From SZUA-117 sp964630795 (GTDB taxonomy: Bacteria; Pseudomonadota; Gammaproteobacteria; Steroidobacterales; Woeseiaceae): a DNA stretch of 11,185 bases. The DNA is taken from positions 1-11,185 of the forward strand of contig CAZVWF010000077.1 of NCBI GenBank assembly GCA_964630795.1, read 5' to 3'. Below, one piece after another: positions 1 through 6,546 of the stretch (position 1 is the first letter of the stretch; each line of letters starts with the position of its first letter). Below the pieces are notes generated by a model. The model saw only the letters and a list, made by a program, of their open reading frames with translations, had not been told where the DNA came from and did not search any database. The position numbers were made by a program, and so were the translations under genes.

Positions 1-696
1 GCGGTACCACCAGGCCACGTCGTCCGTCGTGGTCACACCGGGCTGGATCACCGCTTCGGACAGGCCCTCCGCAAGAATCTCGTGTGCAATTCTGACTATG
101 TGCGGATAGATCTCCATTTCGGCCGGTGACCGGGTTTCCAGCCAGCCAACCGCAAGCTTTTCAGCGGACACAATACGGCTGTGCAACCGCTCAGGCAGTG
201 CGGCGCGAAACAACTCGTACTCGGTATGCGCGATACCGTCCGCATGGCCCCAGGTCTCCGAGAAATTGAGACCAATCCGATCCGGGTCCCGCTCCGCGAT
301 GAGCTTGCCGAGGTGCGCCCACTGTTCGCCATCCTCTTCCTTGTTCCAGGCGCCTGCAAATATCTCGCCGACCGCATACCGGGACACGCTCAACGTCTCG
401 AGTGGCTGACCGTCCCCGGGGTCGGTAATCATCAGGACCGTCGTGCGCCGGGCCGCGTGCCATCGAGCTGGCAGGAAGGTCTTGATCACCGGGTCTTCGT
501 TGTATTCCCGCGAGATAATGATCCACATGTCGATACCGGTTTTGCGCATCAAATCGGGCAGTACCGTCTCGACCCGGTCTTTGAGCAGCATATCGATCGT
601 ATCGGCGCGGTCCCGCATGGACAGCACCTTGGGATCGGCGATGGCAACGCCGGTGACGGACAAAATAGCGAGAAAGGCGAGCAGTCTTCTTGTCAT
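1..696 (-). CDS. Exported M24-family metallopeptidase (Xaa-Pro aminopeptidase/creatinase-like), 3' part missing
   Basis: The reading frame is open from an ATG at 696 to the left window edge: 232 codons and no stop, so the C-terminus is missing. Residues 1-20 form a Sec signal peptide (two Arg, then a hydrophobic run ending AIA), which places the protein in the periplasm. Residues about 25-190 look like the creatinase-type N-terminal domain, with the marked stretch GIDMWIIISREYNEDP (54-69) and FLPARWHAARRT (74-85). The end of the visible part (EMEIYPHIVRIAH at 193-205 and PGVTTTDDVAWW at 219-230) is the start of the pita-bread catalytic domain. The Asp/Asp/His/Glu/Glu metal ligands would lie outside the window, so catalytic competence cannot be judged. 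A Shine-Dalgarno GGGAGA (complement of 704-709) sits 7 nt upstream and supports the start. The gene is divergent from the alpha/beta-hydrolase. The family call is firm; Xaa-Pro specificity is inferred. Confidence 0.88.
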   Translation of the reverse strand, partial: MTRRLLAFLAILSVTGVAIADPKVLSMRDRADTIDMLLKDRVETVLPDLMRKTGIDMWIIISREYNEDPVIKTFLPARWHAARRTTVLMITDPGDGQPLETLSVSRYAVGEIFAGAWNKEEDGEQWAHLGKLIAERDPDRIGLNFSETWGHADGIAHTEYELFRAALPERLHSRIVSAEKLAVGWLETRSPAEMEIYPHIVRIAHEILAEGLSEAVIQPGVTTTDDVAWWYR

Positions 697-746
697 TGTT
701 GGATCTCCCATGGACCCATGCATTGTGCCGTTTGCCGGGACGGGGA

Positions 747-762
747 GCAAAGCCGGCTTTGC
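747..762. repeat. Perfect 16-bp palindrome between divergent genes; candidate operator
   Basis: GCAAAGCCGGCTTTGC equals its own reverse complement over all 16 bases. It lies in the 80-bp gap between the M24 gene (start 696) and the alpha/beta-hydrolase gene (start 777), just upstream of a possible -10 hexamer at 765-770. That is where a dimeric regulator could control the rightward promoter. As RNA it could also form a 6-bp stem with a CCGG loop, but no T-tract follows on either strand, so a terminator is unlikely. No regulator gene is visible nearby. The palindrome is seen directly; the operator role is inference. Confidence 0.45.
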
Positions 763-764
763 GC

Positions 765-770
765 TACACT
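765..770 (+). promoter_or_regulatory. Candidate -10 element (TACACT) of a leaderless promoter
   Basis: TACACT matches the sigma-70 -10 consensus at four of six positions and ends 6 nt before the ATG at 777. Transcription starting about 7 nt after the -10 would begin at or beside the start codon, giving a leaderless mRNA. This agrees with the lack of any Shine-Dalgarno before the ATG. No good -35 hexamer is present at 16-18 bp spacing; that position is next to the 16-bp palindrome, so an activator might substitute. Inferred from sequence only. Confidence 0.4.
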
Positions 771-776
771 CTCATC

Positions 777-1670
777 ATGAGGCAAACATTTCTGATCCTG
801 GCTGTCCTGGCCCTGGCCACCACTGCGCAACCGGCCGAACTCGTGCCCCGTGACGTCAACGTATACGGGCAATACATCCACTACGCCGAAACCGGCAACG
901 GCCCGCCGATCGTTTTGCTGCACGGTCTTTGGGGTGGCTTGAATGAATGGGAACCGATCATCGATCCACTGGCCGAAAACCATCGGGTTATCGTCATGGA
1001 CTTCATCGGGTTTCACAATTCCGACAAGCCGGACGTTCACTACCACAACGCCCTGCTCGCCCAGTTTCTCGCCGGGTTTATCGAAGCGCTTGAGTTGAGA
1101 GATGTAATCCTGATGGGCCACGCGATGGGGGCAAACACGGCTACCTACACGGCGTATCATCACCCGGAGAGAATTGCCGGGCTGATCCTTGTGGATGGCG
1201 CGGGTTACCGAAACCCGGATCGGGACTTAAGTCAGCCGTTATCGGAAGGCATGATTCGCTTTCGCCGCGTCGCGACGGGCTCCAGCCTCGCAACAACGCG
1301 CGGACTGCTCGAGCGACGGGTTTACAACCCGAATGACGTCACCGACGAATGGGTCGAGAATGCTTTCCGGATGTGGGTGAACTCGGCAGCGGCAATCGGC
1401 GACATGTTGCTCGAAGGCGGTGACCTGACGGAAGAAGAAATGCGCCAGATCAAGCTGCCGACGCTGGTCGTGTGGGGTGCGGAAGACAAAGTATTCTCAC
1501 CCGGCAATGCCGAGCGGCTCAGCAATGACATCGAGGGTTCAGTGGTACGCATTATCGACCGCGCCGGCCATTTGCCGCAGGTGGAAGCTACGGAAGCATT
1601 CCTCGACGCCGTCCTCCCTTTCCTGATCAACACAGCACCGACACGCCATGAAGACATTGACCCGCTTTAA
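777..1670 (+). CDS. Exported alpha/beta-fold hydrolase with Ala in place of the nucleophile Ser
   Basis: This is a 297-residue alpha/beta-hydrolase of normal single-domain length. Residues 1-20 are a signal peptide ending AQPA, so the protein is periplasmic or secreted. The oxyanion strand-loop LLHGLWGG is at 47-54, and SDKP at 82-85 matches the family loop. The nucleophile elbow, normally G-x-S-x-G, reads GHAMGA (114-119), with Ala116 encoded by GCG at 1122-1124. The other triad members appear intact: Asp237 in VVWGAED and His265 in RAGHLPQ. It may be a pseudoenzyme or binding protein, may use an atypical mechanism, or the codon may be a sequence error (TCG to GCG is one base). I chose the ATG at 777 over an in-frame TTG at 690 because the signal peptide starts there and no Shine-Dalgarno supports the longer form. 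Its end overlaps the lipocalin-like gene by 23 nt, so the two are probably co-transcribed. Substrate unknown. Confidence 0.88.
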   Translation: MRQTFLILAVLALATTAQPAELVPRDVNVYGQYIHYAETGNGPPIVLLHGLWGGLNEWEPIIDPLAENHRVIVMDFIGFHNSDKPDVHYHNALLAQFLAGFIEALELRDVILMGHAMGANTATYTAYHHPERIAGLILVDGAGYRNPDRDLSQPLSEGMIRFRRVATGSSLATTRGLLERRVYNPNDVTDEWVENAFRMWVNSAAAIGDMLLEGGDLTEEEMRQIKLPTLVVWGAEDKVFSPGNAERLSNDIEGSVVRIIDRAGHLPQVEATEAFLDAVLPFLINTAPTRHEDIDPL

Positions 1671-2157
1671 TATCTGCCTCATCGTCCTGCTCGTATCAAT
1701 GAACGTCACCGCCGATGATCGTCTCGAAGGTGCCTGGGAGCGCGTCTCGTTGACGAATACCCGAACCGGCGAGTCACCCGAAGCGGCCAACCGCCGGGGC
1801 CTTTTGATCATGGCCCACGGTCACTATTCGATGATGACGATGAATCCCGACCGGGCGTTCATTGCCGACGACGAGGTTGCCGGGATGCCCGCCACGGATC
1901 AGATCGCCTACCTTAGGGCGTGGCTCGATATTAACGGTCATACAGGTCGGTACGAGGCGGCAAACGGGAAGCTCGTGTGGTACCGGGACATTTCCGAGAA
2001 TCCGCGGGAAGTCGGCACGACATCCAATCTCAATTACGAGTGGCGGGACGACCTGCTAGTCATTTACTTCACGCTCCCGAATGGCGATCGTTACGACTGG
2101 GTATGGAGGAAGCGGTATCCCCCGCCCCGGTATCCTGCGGGGGCAGATAAACACTGA
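1648..2157 (+). CDS. Exported lipocalin-like domain protein
   Basis: This 169-residue protein has a signal peptide at about 1-22 (hydrophobic LIVLLVSMNV, cut near TADD). The mature part resembles the bacterial lipocalin-like domain: LEGAWERVSLTNTRTGE at 26-42 (the G-x-W strand typical of such barrels), then GLLIMAHGHYSMMT at 51-64, and a later strand LVWYRDISENP at 109-119. Lipocalin-like barrels bind small hydrophobic ligands or act as accessory folds; no catalytic residues are evident. The start codon lies inside the upstream alpha/beta-hydrolase gene (23-nt overlap, different frame) and no Shine-Dalgarno is visible, so translation is probably coupled to the hydrolase. The pairing suggests the two proteins act on or bind a related ligand, which is inference. 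The C-terminus (PPPRYPAGADKH) looks disordered. Confidence 0.72.
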   Translation: MKTLTRFNICLIVLLVSMNVTADDRLEGAWERVSLTNTRTGESPEAANRRGLLIMAHGHYSMMTMNPDRAFIADDEVAGMPATDQIAYLRAWLDINGHTGRYEAANGKLVWYRDISENPREVGTTSNLNYEWRDDLLVIYFTLPNGDRYDWVWRKRYPPPRYPAGADKH

Positions 2158-2232
2158 CCCCAATCCCTGATCTGAGCGTCGGGTGGGGAGTCGCCCATCG
2201 TCAAGCGTTATTCCCCAAACTTTGAACCATTT

Positions 2233-3102
2233 TTAATCGCCAGCGAGGTCGGCGTACACCGCCGCCAGCATGGACGCAGAACCACCAATGCGGCCACTGG
2301 CTGCCCAGCGTTCATCGTACTCCGCGGTCAGTCCCGCACCCTGTATCTCCTCCAGCGACATGCCATCGCGAATAGCCGCCGCAACGCGGTCCCGGATCGT
2401 CACCAGCATGTCACGGAATGCCGCAACCTCGGCAATATTCGAGATACCGCCGTGGCCTGGAATTATTTTCGTTTCCTCGTCAGAAACAGCCAGTAAAAGA
2501 TTCAGCGCATCGATCGTGCCGATGAAACTACCGCCGTTGTTGAGATCGATAAAGGGAAAGGTCGTCGTTCGATACACGTCGCCTGTGTGCACGACGTTGG
2601 AGCCCATAAACCGGATGAACACGTCACCATTGGTATGTGCGTCCGGCACCTTGAAGACGTGCACGGTTTCCCCGTTGATGTGAAAGGACAATTCATCATT
2701 GAAGGTGATCAGTGGCGGCTCTTGAGCATAGCCCGCAATCGCCATCTGCGTACGCACGTTGTCGTGTCCGAAGATCGTCGTCCCCATTTCCCCGAAGTTT
2801 TCATTGCCCCCGGTATGGTCGGGATGCATGTGCGTGTTGACCAGGAACCGAATCGGCGCATCGGAGATATCCCGGATAGCGTCAACGATGCGCCCTGTCA
2901 GTGGCGCATATTGATCGTCGATCAGGAAGACTCCGTCTTCGCCAACGAACAGGCCGATATTGCCGCCTTGTCCTTCGACATAGCTGACATTGCCGGCCAC
3001 AGGATGCACCGTAATGACGACGTCATCGAAGTCCTGGGCCACCGCCAGAGCGGGCGCTAACAAGGCTGTGGAAAGGCATGCAATCTGAACAGACTTCAAC
3101 AT
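2233..3102 (-). CDS. Exported metallo-beta-lactamase-fold metal hydrolase
   Basis: This 289-residue protein has a clear signal peptide (1-22, ending AVAQ). The MBL metal-site motifs are complete: HMHPDH at 91-96 (His91, His93, Asp95, His96), His156 in DAHTNGD, Asp175 in HTGD, and His217 in IIPGHG. A di-metal hydrolase is therefore expected. This type of secreted MBL protein is common in environmental Gram-negatives, and the fold covers beta-lactamases, lactonases, thioesterases and others, so the substrate cannot be assigned. It lacks the features that would make a beta-lactamase call secure. A purine-rich GGGGGA 7 nt upstream supports the ATG at 3102. It is divergent from the M20 amidohydrolase across 154 bp and convergent with the lipocalin-like gene across 75 bp. 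Confidence 0.9.
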   Translation of the reverse strand: MLKSVQIACLSTALLAPALAVAQDFDDVVITVHPVAGNVSYVEGQGGNIGLFVGEDGVFLIDDQYAPLTGRIVDAIRDISDAPIRFLVNTHMHPDHTGGNENFGEMGTTIFGHDNVRTQMAIAGYAQEPPLITFNDELSFHINGETVHVFKVPDAHTNGDVFIRFMGSNVVHTGDVYRTTTFPFIDLNNGGSFIGTIDALNLLLAVSDEETKIIPGHGGISNIAEVAAFRDMLVTIRDRVAAAIRDGMSLEEIQGAGLTAEYDERWAASGRIGGSASMLAAVYADLAGD

Positions 3103-3256
3103 TTTCAGTTCCCCCGGGGTGGCCGATAATTGCTTGCGGTTACGCTGTCTGAGACTAGCCTAATCACTGGTCCTGCGCCAATCGCCCCATTGCTGCGGTA
3201 TGATTCCATGGCATCGGTGGTCCAGCACCAGAAAAACATCGAAAACGGGGGATCCA
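3103..3256. promoter_or_regulatory. Divergent intergenic region with a weak candidate promoter for the M20 gene
   Basis: These 154 bp separate two outward-reading genes and must hold both promoters unless either is read through. For the rightward gene, TATGAT at 3199-3204 matches the -10 consensus at five of six positions, but I find no convincing -35 hexamer 16-18 bp upstream. For the leftward gene only AT-rich fragments near 3125-3132 are visible. Ribosome-binding purines are present on both sides: GGGGGA at 3247-3252 before the M20 start, and GGGGGA on the complement before the MBL start. No strong palindrome was found. Confidence 0.3.
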
Positions 3257-4900
3257 ATGAAGCGCAAGCTCTTAATCGCCGCCATCGCGGCGCTGTCACT
3301 TATTCAGTTCGCCTACGCCCAGGACGAAGCCATTGCGGTCGAAGGTCCACCGCAACCCCTGACCGGCCTGAAAGCTGAAGCCGTCGAGATGGTCGCTGAC
3401 AACGCGAAGCTGACCCAGGAAATCGTCGACAGTTTGTTTTCCTTTGGCGAACTCGGCTTCCAGGAATTTGAAACCCAGCGTTACCTGACAGAGATTCTCG
3501 AATCGAATGGTTTCGCGGTCGAACAGGGCGTTTCGGGCATACCGAGTGCCTGGTGGGCCACCTGGGGCAGCGGCAAACCCGTGATTGCTCTCGGTTCGGA
3601 CGTTGACGGCATCCCGAAATCATCGCAGACGCCCGGCGTTGCCTATCGAAAACCGATGGTGGAAGGCGCGCCTGGACATGGTGAAGGACATAACTCGGGA
3701 CAGGCCGTCATCATCACTGCCGCGCTTGCTGTCAAAGACATCATGGAACGGGACGGCCTTCCGGGCACCATCGTGATCTGGCCGGGCATCGCGGAAGAAC
3801 TCGTCGCGACGAAAGCCTGGTTCGCAAGGGATGGTCGCTTTGATGGTGTCGATGCCGTGCTGTTTACGCACGTCTCCAACTCTTTACGGACGAGTTGGGG
3901 CCAGGCAACCGGTACCGGACTGGTCTCAGTCGAATACCAGTTTGACGGCGCAGCGGCGCATGGCGCAGGCGATCCCTGGAAGGGGCGCAGTGCCCTCGAT
4001 GCGGTCGAACTCATGAACGTCGCCTGGAACTTTCGACGTGAGCACCTGCATCCGCTCCAGCGGTCGCATTATGTCATTGTCGATGGTGGCGATCAGCCCA
4101 ACGTCGTGCCATCGAAGGCCTCGGTCTGGTATTTCATTCGGGAAATCGCCGCAGACGGTATTCGAGAAAACTTCGCCACGCTGCAGCGCATCGCGGAAGG
4201 CGCAGCGATGATGACCGACACTGGCGTCAGCCGGCGCATCATTGGCGCTGCCTATCCGCGCCATTTCAATCGTCCGATTGCAGAAGCCATGCACGAGAAC
4301 ATCCGTTCGGTGGGAATGCCCGAATGGTCTGAAGATGACCAGCAGTTTGCGCGTGCCTTCCAGGCTTACATGCGCCGTTTCGATCTCAGTGGTCGAGCCA
4401 GGGAACTGGATGGCCTCAGGTTGGAAGTTGACGAACTTCAGGCCCCGCTCGATGAACCGAAATCCGGGGGATCCGATGACATCGGTGACGTCTCATGGAA
4501 CGTGCCTACGGTAACACTACGCTTTCCGTCGAATATCGAAGGTGCCACATTTCATCACTGGTCCAGCGGTATTGCGATGGCAACACCCATCGCACATAAG
4601 GGTGCCACAGCAGGCGCAAAGGTTGTCGCAGCAACGATGCTGGATTTGATTTCGGATGACGAGCTTGTCGATGACGCCTGGACCTATTTCCGCGAAGAAC
4701 AGACAGCGAACGAAACCTATGTTCCCTTCATCGGTCCGGACGATCCACCGGCTATTGAGAAAAACGCTCAGATCATGAATACCTACCGGGAGAAGATGCG
4801 CGAGTTCTATTACGACCCATCTCGGTACGACACGTACCTGGAACAGCTCGGCATCGATTATCCGCAGCTCGAAGACCCGGACGCTGAAAAAGAAGAATGA
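3257..4900 (+). CDS. Exported M20-family amidohydrolase (AbgB-like)
   Basis: This 547-residue protein has a signal peptide (1-21, cut near AYAQ). It resembles the M20D/AbgB group of metallo-amidohydrolases, which cleave amide bonds of aminoacyl conjugates such as p-aminobenzoyl-glutamate. Visible motifs are FGELGFQE at 63-70, DVDGIP at 115-120, GHGEGHNSG at 140-148 (His141, Glu143, His145), the catalytic AEE at 179-181, His205, AAAHGAG at 232-238 in the dimerisation lid (roughly 220-330), His271, and the C-terminal TFHHWSSGIA at 431-440. Well-known M20D members have Cys-Gly-His where this protein has Glu143-Gly-His. It is longer than typical M20D enzymes because of a region around 360-410 and a charged tail after 465. 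The ATG at 3257 was preferred to the in-frame start at 3200 because it begins the signal peptide and follows GGGGGA. It is probably co-transcribed with the TagO-like gene 18 bp downstream. Substrate is not assigned. Confidence 0.88.
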   Translation: MKRKLLIAAIAALSLIQFAYAQDEAIAVEGPPQPLTGLKAEAVEMVADNAKLTQEIVDSLFSFGELGFQEFETQRYLTEILESNGFAVEQGVSGIPSAWWATWGSGKPVIALGSDVDGIPKSSQTPGVAYRKPMVEGAPGHGEGHNSGQAVIITAALAVKDIMERDGLPGTIVIWPGIAEELVATKAWFARDGRFDGVDAVLFTHVSNSLRTSWGQATGTGLVSVEYQFDGAAAHGAGDPWKGRSALDAVELMNVAWNFRREHLHPLQRSHYVIVDGGDQPNVVPSKASVWYFIREIAADGIRENFATLQRIAEGAAMMTDTGVSRRIIGAAYPRHFNRPIAEAMHENIRSVGMPEWSEDDQQFARAFQAYMRRFDLSGRARELDGLRLEVDELQAPLDEPKSGGSDDIGDVSWNVPTVTLRFPSNIEGATFHHWSSGIAMATPIAHKGATAGAKVVAATMLDLISDDELVDDAWTYFREEQTANETYVPFIGPDDPPAIEKNAQIMNTYREKMREFYYDPSRYDTYLEQLGIDYPQLEDPDAEKEE

Positions 4901-4918
4901 CGCCGCCAGGCAGTAACG

Positions 4919-5398
4919 ATGAGAAAACTGATTACGGGCACCACCGCACTCTTTTGCACCATCGCCGGCATGGCGGCCGGACTGTGGCAGTCCGGCTCCG
5001 GCGAGGTCGAATGGATCTCGCAGGACGCTGGCAATACGATCAAGGATGAGACCGCGCAGAAGGACGTGACGCCACGCATCGAGTTTCGATGCACGCCGGG
5101 TGACCCGGCGATCACGGCGCGGGTCGATTGGTCAAGATTCATCTCTTCATTCAGTACCGAGGTCGGGTTCAAAGTCGACGATGGCCGCATCATGTGGCTG
5201 AAGTGGCGGGTGGACGGTAGCGAAAAAGTAACCTACAGCCCATCAGGGGATGATTCGGCGCGCCTTATCGAGGCCATGAAAGGCGGTCAGACGCTGACGG
5301 TCGATGTGGCGCCCTACTCTGAAGGGCCGGTCGTCGTGACCTACGACCTGGCAGGATTTTCGGAATCGCTGGACGCGCTGCGCGCGAGTTGCCAGTAA
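4919..5398 (+). CDS. Small exported protein resembling TagO/VasI (type VI secretion accessory family)
   Basis: This 159-residue protein has an N-terminal signal peptide or anchor (1-21, LITGTTALFCTIAGMAAG). The mature part carries the pattern I associate with TagO/VasI-like proteins: PRIEFRCTP at 52-60, a central stretch of beta strands with MWLKWRVDG at 92-100, a Ser/Ala-rich helix near 108-120, then VTYDLAGFSESLDALRASC ending at Cys158. Cys58 and Cys158 are the only cysteines of the mature part and could form a disulphide. No type VI secretion genes are in the window, so a role in that system is not supported. A generic periplasmic domain of unknown function, or an IalB-like fold, is equally possible. 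It starts 18 bp after the M20 gene behind a weak CAGG ribosome site, so the two are probably one transcript. It ends 22 bp from the converging reductase gene. Confidence 0.6.
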   Translation: MRKLITGTTALFCTIAGMAAGLWQSGSGEVEWISQDAGNTIKDETAQKDVTPRIEFRCTPGDPAITARVDWSRFISSFSTEVGFKVDDGRIMWLKWRVDGSEKVTYSPSGDDSARLIEAMKGGQTLTVDVAPYSEGPVVVTYDLAGFSESLDALRASCQ

Positions 5399-5420
5399 GC
5401 CGAACGAGTTCGAGACCGCG

Positions 5421-6455
5421 TCAGTCGCCCTCGCCCTCAACGCCCAGCCGTTCGTGCATGATCGGACTCGTCGTCGTGTATTGCACGTGCACCTTTTTAT
5501 CCGGTTCGATTCGCTGCTTGATAGCGAATGCGGCGAGAGCCGCCTCGTGAAATCCGCACAGAATCAGCTTCTTCTTGCCTGGATAGAAATTAATATCACC
5601 GACGGCATGGATGCCGGGTTCTGAGGTTTCGAATTTCTCGGTATCAACGTTGATCGTCTTGCGATTAATGTCGAGTCCCCAGTCGGCGATAGGACCGAGC
5701 TTGGGCGCGAGACCGAAGAACACGAGCACGTGATCAGCCTCGACCTCGACGGCATCCCCTTCCTTTGGCTGAATGACGATAGACCTCACCTGGCCGTCTT
5801 CGCCGTTCAGTGCCGACGCCTTGGCGCTCGTGATCTCATCGATCACCCCATCGGCTACGAGTTGCTTCATCTTGTTCACGGAGTCCGGCATGGCCCGGTA
5901 TTCCTCGCGACGATGAACCAGCGTAATTTTCTCGGCTTTGCCGGCGAGCTCGATGACCCAGTCCAGCGCTGAATCACCACCGCCGAGAATCACCAGTTTC
6001 TTACCGGCGAATCGAGACGGATCCTTTACGCGGTAATGCAGGGAGATGTCGGCCATCTCCTCCGCATTCGACAAGCGGATGGGCCGTGGCTGAAAAGAAC
6101 CGACACCCGCGGCAATCACGACAGCTTTGCAATTGAACTGCTTGCCTGCGCTGGTTTCGATGTTGAACGTATCATCGTCCTGGCGCTCGACCCCCTGGAC
6201 TTCCTCGCCAAGGTGCAAACCGCAGTCGAAGGGTTCGATCTGTTTCAGGATCGCGTCGGTCAATTCCTGTCCCGTGCACTCGGGAATGGCTGGAATGTCG
6301 TAGATCGGCTTGTCCGGATACAACTCGGTACACTGCCCGCCCGGCTGGCGGATCGAATCGATAACTTGCGCCTTGAGGCCGAGAAGACCCAGCTCAAAAA
6401 CCTGGAACAGGCCGCAGGGCCCTGCCCCAACCACGACAACATCAGTACTGATCAC
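5421..6455 (-). CDS. TrxR-like NAD(P)H:ferredoxin/flavodoxin reductase (FAD-dependent)
   Basis: This 344-residue cytoplasmic flavoprotein has two dinucleotide-binding folds. The FAD site is VVVGAGPCG at 7-15, with QPGGQCTELYP at 37-47 and GDINFYPGKKKL at 286-297. The NADPH site is GGGDSALDW at 158-166 followed by HRREEYRA at 181-188, whose arginines usually bind the 2'-phosphate. The redox CxxC of thioredoxin reductase is absent, and a C-terminal tail YTTTSP (326-331) follows. These are features of the bacterial TrxR-like ferredoxin-NADP reductases. The protein would move electrons between NADPH and a ferredoxin or flavodoxin; neither partner is encoded here. The start is a GTG at 6455, chosen because the FAD motif begins at once and a GAGGAA Shine-Dalgarno sits 8 nt upstream. 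It is the only complete protein in the window besides the M23 one without an export signal. It converges with the TagO-like gene. Confidence 0.9.
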   Translation of the reverse strand: MISTDVVVVGAGPCGLFQVFELGLLGLKAQVIDSIRQPGGQCTELYPDKPIYDIPAIPECTGQELTDAILKQIEPFDCGLHLGEEVQGVERQDDDTFNIETSAGKQFNCKAVVIAAGVGSFQPRPIRLSNAEEMADISLHYRVKDPSRFAGKKLVILGGGDSALDWVIELAGKAEKITLVHRREEYRAMPDSVNKMKQLVADGVIDEITSAKASALNGEDGQVRSIVIQPKEGDAVEVEADHVLVFFGLAPKLGPIADWGLDINRKTINVDTEKFETSEPGIHAVGDINFYPGKKKLILCGFHEAALAAFAIKQRIEPDKKVHVQYTTTSPIMHERLGVEGEGD

Positions 6456-6463
6456 TTATATGG

Positions 6464-6469
6464 TTCCTC
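6464..6469 (-). promoter_or_regulatory. Shine-Dalgarno GAGGAA fixing the GTG start of the reductase gene
   Basis: The complement of 6464-6469 reads GAGGAA, 8 nt before the GTG at 6455. This is the best ribosome site near this start and decides for the GTG, since no in-frame ATG lies upstream at a sensible distance. Confidence 0.75.
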
Positions 6470-6484
6470 AAAAATGGCTAGCGC

Positions 6485-6513
6485 ATTGTCCTGTGATTGG
6501 CAGCGGTCTGCAA
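6485..6513 (-). promoter_or_regulatory. Candidate sigma-70 promoter of the reductase gene
   Basis: On the minus strand, TTGCAG (complement of 6508-6513) and GACAAT (complement of 6485-6490) are separated by exactly 17 bp. They match the -35 and -10 consensus at three and four of six positions. Transcription would start near 6478, giving a leader of roughly 22 nt that includes the GAGGAA ribosome site. The position in the 91-bp gap after the M23 gene suggests the reductase can be expressed separately from the upstream operon. No terminator is visible in the gap, so read-through is also possible. Confidence 0.4.
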
Positions 6514-6546
6514 CGGCTGGTCGATTCGCTTGCGGAATTCCTGGAA

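Noticed and set aside
181..780. A 199-codon plus-strand frame over the M24 gene
   Set aside because: The minus frame through the window edge has a signal peptide, a Shine-Dalgarno and the creatinase-type domain; the plus frame has none of these.
2158..2232. Possible terminator between the converging lipocalin-like and MBL genes
   Set aside because: A short T-run is present at 2230-2234 but no stable hairpin precedes it; GGG and CCC runs near 2180-2200 do not form a convincing stem.
2233..3102. Calling the MBL-fold protein an antibiotic beta-lactamase
   Set aside because: The metal motifs are shared by many MBL-fold hydrolases and nothing else visible points to beta-lactam substrates or resistance context.
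4466..4479. GGGGGATCCGATGA resembling the ribosome site and start of the M20 gene
   Set aside because: It lies inside the M20 coding frame with no meaningful downstream frame of its own that would replace it; likely chance similarity.
5401..5412. Small inverted repeat CGAAC-GA-GTTCG in the gap between converging genes
   Set aside because: A 5-bp stem with a 2-nt loop and no T-tract is too weak to call a terminator.
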